Source: Membranipora membranacea
Lineage: Eukaryota; Bryozoa; Gymnolaemata; Cheilostomatida; Membraniporidae
Direction of reading: 5' to 3'
DNA length: 64,000 nt
Assembly: GCA_914767715.1 (NCBI GenBank)
Contig: OU612066.1
Coordinates: forward strand, 39,034,283-39,098,282
The notes below the pieces were generated by a model. It saw only the letters and a list, made by a program, of their open reading frames with translations, was not told the DNA's origin and ran no database searches. The first letter of the stretch is position 1. Each line of letters starts with the position of its first letter. A program made the translations under genes and the position numbers. Below are positions 57,401 to 64,000 of the stretch, piece after piece.

Positions 57401-60400
57401 TAATCCTATAAAAACACGTTCACTCTCCACCACAATAGTGAGTTCCCTCACGACCCTCTGCTCTTAGTCTGTTTCTGGTCTTAGTGGTAAACACGCTGGT
57501 AATCAACTGGTAATGAAAATAACTGGCTGGTGCAAAGTAACTCTGCAGGAAGAACCATTCATCATTGACGCTTCTCCACCTATAAATACTGTATAGTCCC
57601 AAAAACATCCAAACGTAGGTTTGTTATAAAAAAAAGGACGAGCAAATCTCATAGAGCTGAAGACAGCTTCAAATCAACAATAATGATAGAAAATTGCTCC
57701 TCTGAACATGCTTATAATAAAACTAGTGTTTAACTGTTTCTCCCTAGCTGCCAGACAAAGTAATCGACAGTCCCATGGATATAATGATATGGGATTTTAC
57801 AGTACAGAGGAGCCGATTCATGGACTAGAAACCCTGTACGCCTCATTGAATTTGATGATGGTTAAGGGAAATCTGGGGATACTTCAAAGAAAACATCCAA
57901 TCCACATTTAGCGTTTACACTATTAAGGGTTCTATTAATAAAATTTATGACCTAAGCCTCCCTCTAATAAACAGTCTCATTTTAGTGGTCGGTCAAGTAA
58001 ACTTTTTTTTATATAGAAAGTAAGGTTTCAATCAAGTACCTAAGTCTGAGATAAATAATTAACCAATAGACCATAGATAGAGTTATTGTTGTGGCTATGG
58101 ATGTTAGCCTCTATATGGCTACACATACCTACTCCCAGCACAGACCACAGCTAAATCAGGGAGAATGAACCCTAAGTATAACACCAGCTAGACAAATGTG
58201 TATCGAATGGAGAACAACAATCTCTTTGTCATTCAGACAGACAGACACAGACATATTAAGTTTTAAGATCTTGAGATCTCGGTGCAAACTGAAATTTGTA
58301 AGTGCAGCTATACCTTCAGATTACTCTCATTACTAAGTTTTGCTTGCAGTAGAATTTTATTATAAGCCACGTCAACTGTTGGGGATATTGATGATAATTA
58401 AGCATAACACCAAAACAACTCAGAACTATCCATGCATCCACATATCCATTACAAGGTAACATCTTATGATGATTACATTTTCAAGATTTGTAACAAATCT
58501 AAAAATGAACGCATATTATGACAACGCATGTTTGGTCTGTGTTAGTAAAATTTGTCTATGTCAGCACTACTTGTCAGTACTTGTCAGTACTTGTCAGTAC
58601 CTGATAGTATTTGTCAGTCCTAGTCAGTAGTCTATGTCTATGTCAGACTGTAGGCCTACTACATGTTTTGGTTCCAAGAGATGAGTCCTAGCAAAATATT
58701 ATGACACCATTATATCCAATATAGCAAACGCGCAATCTACTTACAAAGTCATATACGACCATATGGAATATAGCTTACATTTAAGAACTGATATAGACTA
58801 TAATATAATGCTGCGTCACTTACCTTTATATGCAATGATAACAGCGCGACTCCTCTTCCCGTTCTGTTCCTCCTCCTCCTCTAACGCATCAAACTCCACT
58901 CTGAGAGATTTCTGACTTGTTATGATCAGTTCAATGTTTTGGACAGGATGAGGCGGATCTGCATAATAATAATGTACAAATCATACCTGTTGGCAGGTCA
59001 ATTATAAGGAAGTTGAAAACTGGAGCGGAACAGGGATAAAAATTATTGCAGTTTAAAGATGGAGTGTAATTCAGATCCAGCATTAATTATAGACACTTGG
59101 TAGTCTATCTACAGGGATTTATTTGTGCGGGGAGTAATAATATGGACCAAAAGTTTTTATGAGACTTGCTTTTACCAATTTGCTATGCTCAAAATTATAT
59201 CCTAAAAACTTATGAGATCACGGTAATTACACAGAGCATAACATGTTTTGTCAAGACAGGCTACATTGAGCCATATTTAATAGCGTAAAGCATGATGATT
59301 AATGATATATTGATTTATAATTCATTAGAAAATCAATATCATGCAGTGCACCTGCTTTGACACACATTATGACACTGTAATTTAGCTATAAACTGAACTG
59401 AAAATTATTGTATTCCTACACTTTTTTACATCTAATTTTCTTCTAAAAAAAGAAAATTAGGTTTCAAAACTATAGTTGAGGAATGTGTAGCTATAATGAT
59501 TTTCAAAAATACTAAATATTTACGGAGAAAAATCGCTAAATGTAAATCAGTCATTATTGATTGATAGGGCATTGTTTATGAGAGTCCTACGTATGACATC
59601 ATATTCTTGCTTATAAATGTGAACAAATTGTTATGATGTATTTGGCGCCAAATCGGAGCACATGTACATAATCGGAATTGGGTGATCTATCAACCTGGAT
59701 AGGGAGGGGGAGAAAGTGAATCTGACCCGTACCTCCTCTTTAATGAATGATTGTTGGTTAAATTCAGTGACAGTGATAATCAGTTGATACTCATTGAGAG
59801 TTTGTAACTTCTCACATCAAATGAAGATGAATTTGTTTACAGTAGAGTGTCACCTACATTCCCACCATGTTTACAGTAGAGTGTCACCTACATTCCCACC
59901 ATGTTTACAGTAGAGTGTCACCTACATTCCCACCATGTTTACAGTAGAGTGTCACCTACATTCCCACCATGTTTACAGTAGAGTGTCACCTACATTCCCA
60001 CCATGTTTACAGTAGAGTGTCACCTACATTACCACCATGTTTACAGTAGAGTCTCACCTATATTGCCACCAAGTTTACATTAGAGTGTCACCTACATTCC
60101 CACCATGTTTACAGTAGAGTGTCACCTACATTCCCACCATGTTTACAGTAGAGTGTCACCTACATTCCCACCATGTTTACAGTAGAGTGTCACCTACATT
60201 CCCATCATGTCAAATCTGTTACTCTCTAATTGTACGTCGTTGCCATCTCAAGGGAGAGCAACTCACAATCAGGTAAATTTTAACAAATTTAATCTAAAGG
60301 AACACCTTTGATATTAAAGGAACATAGACAGGATAAGTTGAGAGCCTAATGGTTGCCAGATTTGTGCACACAACTGATGGATGTAAAAACACAATGTAAT

Positions 60401-61347
60401 GGGGTATCCCCAAAGCTGTGACCTCGATAGAGGGGGTCCTCTCTAGGTCACATGACAGATTGCTATGATACATTGTCATTGAGCTCTATCGACATCATCG
60501 AACTTTTGGATTTATCTCTACCTAACTCCAGATTTCTTTTCTAACTATTTGGAATTATTTCTAGAATATGATACATATAACCCTGAAAAACGGTGGACAG
60601 ACATAATGGAGCATAGAGATCCCAAATCAGGCATCCATAAGTATTCCAACCCATTCCTTGTCTGTAAACCTTTAACAGCTAACAAGATAAAGTCTGCGGT
60701 TGGATGATTGAAATTCTTCAAAATAACTAAAAAGTTTTTGAACCCAAAATCATAGCGTAATAAGGTCAGTAGTTTATTGTCAATAATTTAAAACTGCTAA
60801 GCAACGACAACTCTCTGTCTAGATTCTACCTGAAATTTTATTGACCTGCATTCTCAAGAAAGAAGTGAAAGAATTTTGCTGCGGCAAACAATCTTTACGC
60901 TCACTGACTATGACATAAAGAAGCTAAAGGGCATACACGTCGATGTCTCAAAATTAAATTTCCTAAGCTAGACCCTTATTCTGAGAGGCTCAGTTCATCA
61001 AAGCTTCCCACCCTAGAAACATACATGTCTAACCTCTGCTCACAATATAGTGCCAAAGTTATCAATGACCCTAACCACCGCCTATCACACCTTGTACCAT
61101 CTAGACAGAGTCAACATCGACACTCTGCCAGGTTGACTGACCCTCTTATAAAGGGTCACAGACCAGAAAGCATGAGAAATACAATTTTTTTACAAGTATG
61201 GTGTTTGTTTTTTTAAATCCCATTTCACCAAAGACATTTCAAATACACATCAAATTTTTAGTTTTTGCCTTTTATGTTTGTTATACTCGCTCTTATAATG
61301 ATAGACATGTCACCATGTACTATTTGAGCAGTAAAAATACAGTGGAT

Positions 61348-61405
<58 letters not shown>

Positions 61406-62808
61406 GTGTATATTGCAATATATTGGAAAAATGGAATATCACCTGTTGAATTGTTTAGTTGTCTCCTCCTTGACATAAAGGAAACAACTCTTGGTTATTT
61501 TGAACTCCTTAGAGTATTTTGGTCTGTAAGACAGCGGTATGCAGAAGTTCCTGGTTCAACCTGCACAATCAAACTGATGTATTAAGAAGCCAATATACAT
61601 GACTTACGGGTTGCCTTATAAGTTTTCTCCATCCTTTTGAGCATTTTTCGTTTCCGAGTCCATAGTTCTAGTTTCCTTTGGTGCTCCTGCAGATAAAATA
61701 TTCAATAAAACTTTCTATTATGACCTTCACAGACATATCAAAGATGGACATGTTTATATCCAAATGCTAATAATGGCATGGGAGCTGTGATGATAGCAGT
61801 TTCTCCTAACCAAACAACATCATTTATCTTGGTGTGAGTTGACTATTTAAAACTAATCGCCCGAGGTGGGGCTCGAACCCACGACCCTGGGATTAAGAGT
61901 CCCATTCTCTACCGACGGAGCTACCCGGGCTGGTTGGCACATATGTAGTGATGGAGACAGAATCTATACAGTCATTTGCCACCTGCTGGTTCTCATTCTA
62001 TTAACCCCAAGATGTTACGCCCTCCAGCTAAAGTTTGTATCTTCCATCATCAATGCCATCTTAAAAGACATTGGCATTTATGTGCGTAGAGACATAGTTT
62101 TGTTATCCGGCTTTACCAATCTCATGCAGACTGCGTTACTGCAGACCCGTGACCTTTGCGATCAAAATAGCAAACTAATCAGATTAAAATTCAGGCGGAA
62201 TCGACAAAACTCTTACTACCTTATCTCATGAACTCAAAAGATCTGCATTAGGACAGCTTTAGTTCCCACAACAAACTGCTCGTAATCAATTCTCACTTTA
62301 GAACATTCTGCTGCTCTGCTGGCATCCCCTTGACTGAGACTCAACCAATCACATCACAGCGATGCTGTTACTAGTCAGCTGTATAAGATCGTATCTGTAG
62401 TTTTCCTTACCTTCAGTTTCGAGCTGCTCGCTGTTATTTTACCACAGAGTGTTGCTTCTTTCTGTTCCGCTGCAGATATGAGATGTGATAAGGTAGCAGT
62501 TACTGATATAGTGTCTGCCATGTCAGCTGTCAAACAACCAAACATTCAATCATACATCTGAGTAGCAGTATAAGATAAAAGCAACTGTGTACGCGGCAAA
62601 GTACACAAGGAAGTTAGGACACGTTGAAGTGGAGCAGCAGCTTAAACAAATACCAAACAGGAAGAGGAGATGCCTACATGAGGTTGTCATATAGTCAGTC
62701 TTACCTAATAGAGAAAGAGTAGCTCCATGCTTGAGGAGATAGTTAGATATAGATTCACATTGGAGGAGAAGAGCCATGTCTAAAGCTGACATACCGTCAG
62801 TATTTACA
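51445..62808 (-). CDS. ANKFN1: ANKFN1-like protein (ankyrin + fibronectin III), 13 exons, 5' end outside window
   Basis: Minus-strand exons: 62808-62705, 62526-62411, 61686-61608, 58958-58824, 56656-56468, 56052-55821, 55340-55088, 54790-54587, 54079-53934, 53606-53458, 53214-52898, 52418-52277, 51926-51445 (stop TAA). Every phase agrees; about 849 residues are in the window. The first exon is an ankyrin repeat (GMSALDMALLLQC, LLKHGA). A basic helical segment (RKLELWTRKRKMLKRM) follows, then a fibronectin III domain (HPVQNIELIITSQKSLRVEF to YYIRVSACNMKGFG). After it comes the long region typical of ANKFN1/Wide awake proteins: FNWLLKVCSHWHDIRQLK, LLGVHDLGMLHYRPIKD, GLYMGYLQTEV. The tail is Ser/Asp-rich. 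Homologues bind ion-channel or receptor partners in neurons; that role is known only for the family. The terminal exon has a broken twin at 42377-42815. Confidence 0.88.
56657..58823 (-). other. Long ANKFN1 intron within the fibronectin domain
   Basis: 2.17 kb between the two fibronectin III exons. An open frame at 57013-57315 has no recognisable domain and no splice context. A short CAGTACTTGT repeat (about three copies) is near 58570-58600. Nothing else supported. Confidence 0.5.
59832..60208. repeat. 34-bp minisatellite, about 11 copies
   Basis: Unit of 34 bases containing GTTTACAGTAGAGTGTCACC and ACATTCCCACCAT. Copies are directly adjacent with few substitutions; two middle copies (about 60040-60085) are the most diverged. 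Confidence 0.95.
60960..61404 (+). mobile_element. 3' end of a CR1/L2-type retrotransposon
   Basis: The frame from about 60970 reads DPYSERLSSSKLPTLETYM, then NDPNHRLSHLVP, the same C-terminal pattern as the copies at 2.8 and 44.5 kb. It ends in a long ATCA-repeat tail (61347-61404). Sequence at 60560-60960 is probably older, frameshifted reverse transcriptase of the same element. It sits in an ANKFN1 intron, in antisense to the gene. Confidence 0.7.
61687..62410 (-). other. ANKFN1 intron containing the tRNA-Lys-like sequence
   Basis: Apart from the tRNA-like sequence I see nothing. The open frame 61866-62231 overlaps the tRNA and has no domain. Confidence 0.6.
61858..61930 (-). tRNA. tRNA-Lys (CTT)-like, probably a pseudogene
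   Basis: 73 bases with a fully paired acceptor stem (GCCCGGG with CTCGGGC), a good anticodon arm with loop CTCTTAA and a standard T arm (GGTTCGAGCCC). Two D-arm positions are wrong: the near-invariant A14 is C, and base 25 is A, which breaks the 10-25 pair. It is therefore likely a decayed or retroposed copy rather than a working gene. It lies in an ANKFN1 intron on the same strand. Confidence 0.7.
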
Positions 62809-64000
62809 CTGCAATAAAAAGAGTACATATCAGCTCACAACAGGGAAACTAACATGACATACTACACCTTAACTATATCAGCCTGTCAGTAATTTACCAT
62901 CACCGTTGGCTCTAGAAGCTACAAACTTGTTTTGATAATTTTGTGAAATGTGACCGAATGTAATATGAATAACAGCATTGCTGTGCTACACAATTGACTC
63001 AACCCAGTGAGTAGAACCCAGTAATTAGTGATATAATTATATACATTTCCGGATTAGTGGAAGTGACTGACAAGCTTGGTCACTTATGTAGGATTGATTT
63101 TCCTCCTTTTGGTTGCTCTACCAGTTTAGTGAGACTACAGCACACCAGTTTAAGAAATTTTGGAAAAGAGCTAATAACCTTGTATAGAGAAGGATGTCAC
63201 TGGTTCGGCATCCTTAGCTTACAGCCAAATATAGCCATCATTATATTAAACGTGGTTAATTATAAAGAGCATATTGTAACTAACGGATAAAAATTCTTCA
63301 CAAAAAGCCTGTATTCAACCACTGATCCAATTTTTGGTTAATAATAATAATGTTTTCTTAAGGGGATACCAGGCAATCCGTTGATGTGGTCTGCCAATTG
63401 AATCCTGCGTTGTGTTCATGACCATGGCCTGCTATATTTTATGAATTGGACAACTGTTTTTTAGAAATTGAATTTCAAACTAGACATGAAAGTTGATCTG
63501 TTTAAAACCAGAGGATCAGAGAAATGCTAGGATGCCAATTTTATTTTCCTGCAACTGATTTCTTCCGCATATCAGTTATGGAGAGCTATTATTTCCCCTT
63601 AAGAGGATGCTCTGGATTGAAGAAAGTGCCATGAAATTCAATGATTTGGGGTCAGGGAGGGAGCCTTTGAGTCTTGCTATGGCAAGGGAGGGGATAAAAT
63701 GGCAAGGGAGGGGATAAAATACTTCCGCCCGAACAGGGACTCGAACCCTGGACCCTCAGATTAAAAGTCTGATGCTCTACCGACTGAGCTATCCGGGCCA
63801 TGAACTCCGAGGAAAGTGTCAAGAAAATGATTGGGGGCATAATAAATCAGTGCAAAGGGGACTGTGGGTTAAGGGGGGGGCACCTAAAATCAAACCTCGA
63901 CAGCTCCCTCATACCAGTGTATTGTGGAAGTCCAAGTTTCGAGGTTTCCCAAGAGTTTGGGGGTGGGGGTGACTCATGCAAAACTAAGATACTTGACACA
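62809..64000 (-). other. Upstream ANKFN1 intron, continues beyond window
   Basis: The exon at 62808 has a good acceptor, so this is intron sequence as far as the next upstream exon, which lies outside. It contains a two-copy 19-bp repeat (about 63681-63719) and a tRNA gene. No other gene recognised. Confidence 0.5.
63726..63798 (-). tRNA. tRNA-Lys-TTT: tRNA-Lys (TTT)
   Basis: 73 bases including the discriminator G. All stems pair: acceptor GCCCGGA with TTCGGGC (one G-T pair), D arm GCTC with GAGC, anticodon arm CAGAC with TCTG around TTTTAA, T arm CAGGG with CCCTG. The internal promoter boxes TAGCTCAGTCGG and GGTTCGAGTCC match consensus. It is the canonical animal tRNA-Lys(UUU) sequence and looks functional. 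No intron. Confidence 0.95.

Larger units (their letters stand above)
58959..61607 (-). other. ANKFN1 intron holding a minisatellite and a retroelement tail
   Basis: 2.65 kb. Contains the 34-bp array at 59832-60208 and a retroelement 3' end at 60960-61404. The remainder is AT-rich and unassigned. Confidence 0.6.

Noticed and set aside
59832-60208. Possible CRISPR array
   Set aside because: The 34-bp units abut directly with no unique spacers, and the DNA is animal; it is a minisatellite.
61866-62231. 121-codon open frame
   Set aside because: It overlaps the tRNA-Lys-like sequence and has no domain or splice partner.

Overview
This is nuclear DNA of a multicellular animal, probably a marine invertebrate. 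The genes have short exons with consensus GT..AG introns, and intergenic DNA is AT-rich and full of short-lived transposons. Annexins, an ANKFN1-like protein, a RING/B-box protein and a BTB protein are all metazoan. I cannot name the species. All exon models below were read by hand from splice signals and codon phase; every junction I list keeps the frame.

Left third (1-27.3 kb): three annexin genes and a BTB gene. Annexin A (+, 294-4328) lacks its first exons, which lie off the left edge. Annexin B (+, 6888-11786) and annexin C (-, 27203-22642) are complete, at 323 and 322 residues. Exon lengths and intron phases match wherever the three can be compared, so they are ancient tandem/inverted duplicates. 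A five-exon BTB protein gene (-, 16043-12564) sits between B and C. It is convergent with B. Its first coding exon exists twice (16004-16043 and 21633-21672) because about 1.3 kb was duplicated.

Middle (27.3-34.3 kb): no confident cellular gene. It holds a broken CR1/L2-type retroelement split by a second, hAT-like insertion, and otherwise unassigned AT-rich DNA.

Right half (34.3-64 kb): an eight-exon gene (+, 34289-40901, 840 residues) encodes RING, two B-box-like zinc clusters, a helical region, and a C-terminal domain with the His, Asp and Ser signatures of a trypsin-like protease. It converges on an ANKFN1-like gene (-, 62808-51445, 13 exons in the window). The facing 3' ends of the two genes were duplicated in tandem (about 40.2-45.1 kb and 46.4-52.25 kb). 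Each gene kept one good terminal exon and left a broken copy in the other unit. Later insertions differ between units and can be dated against each other as filled and empty sites. The most striking is a 2.93 kb inverted-repeat element (46834-49766) with 8-bp target duplications. It carries a three-exon, 120-residue gene with a possible SUMO-interacting motif.

Two tRNA-Lys-like sequences (CTT, probably decayed; TTT, canonical) lie on the minus strand near the right end. Tandem repeats are common: 6, 7, 13, 14, 15, 18, 26 and 34 bp units.
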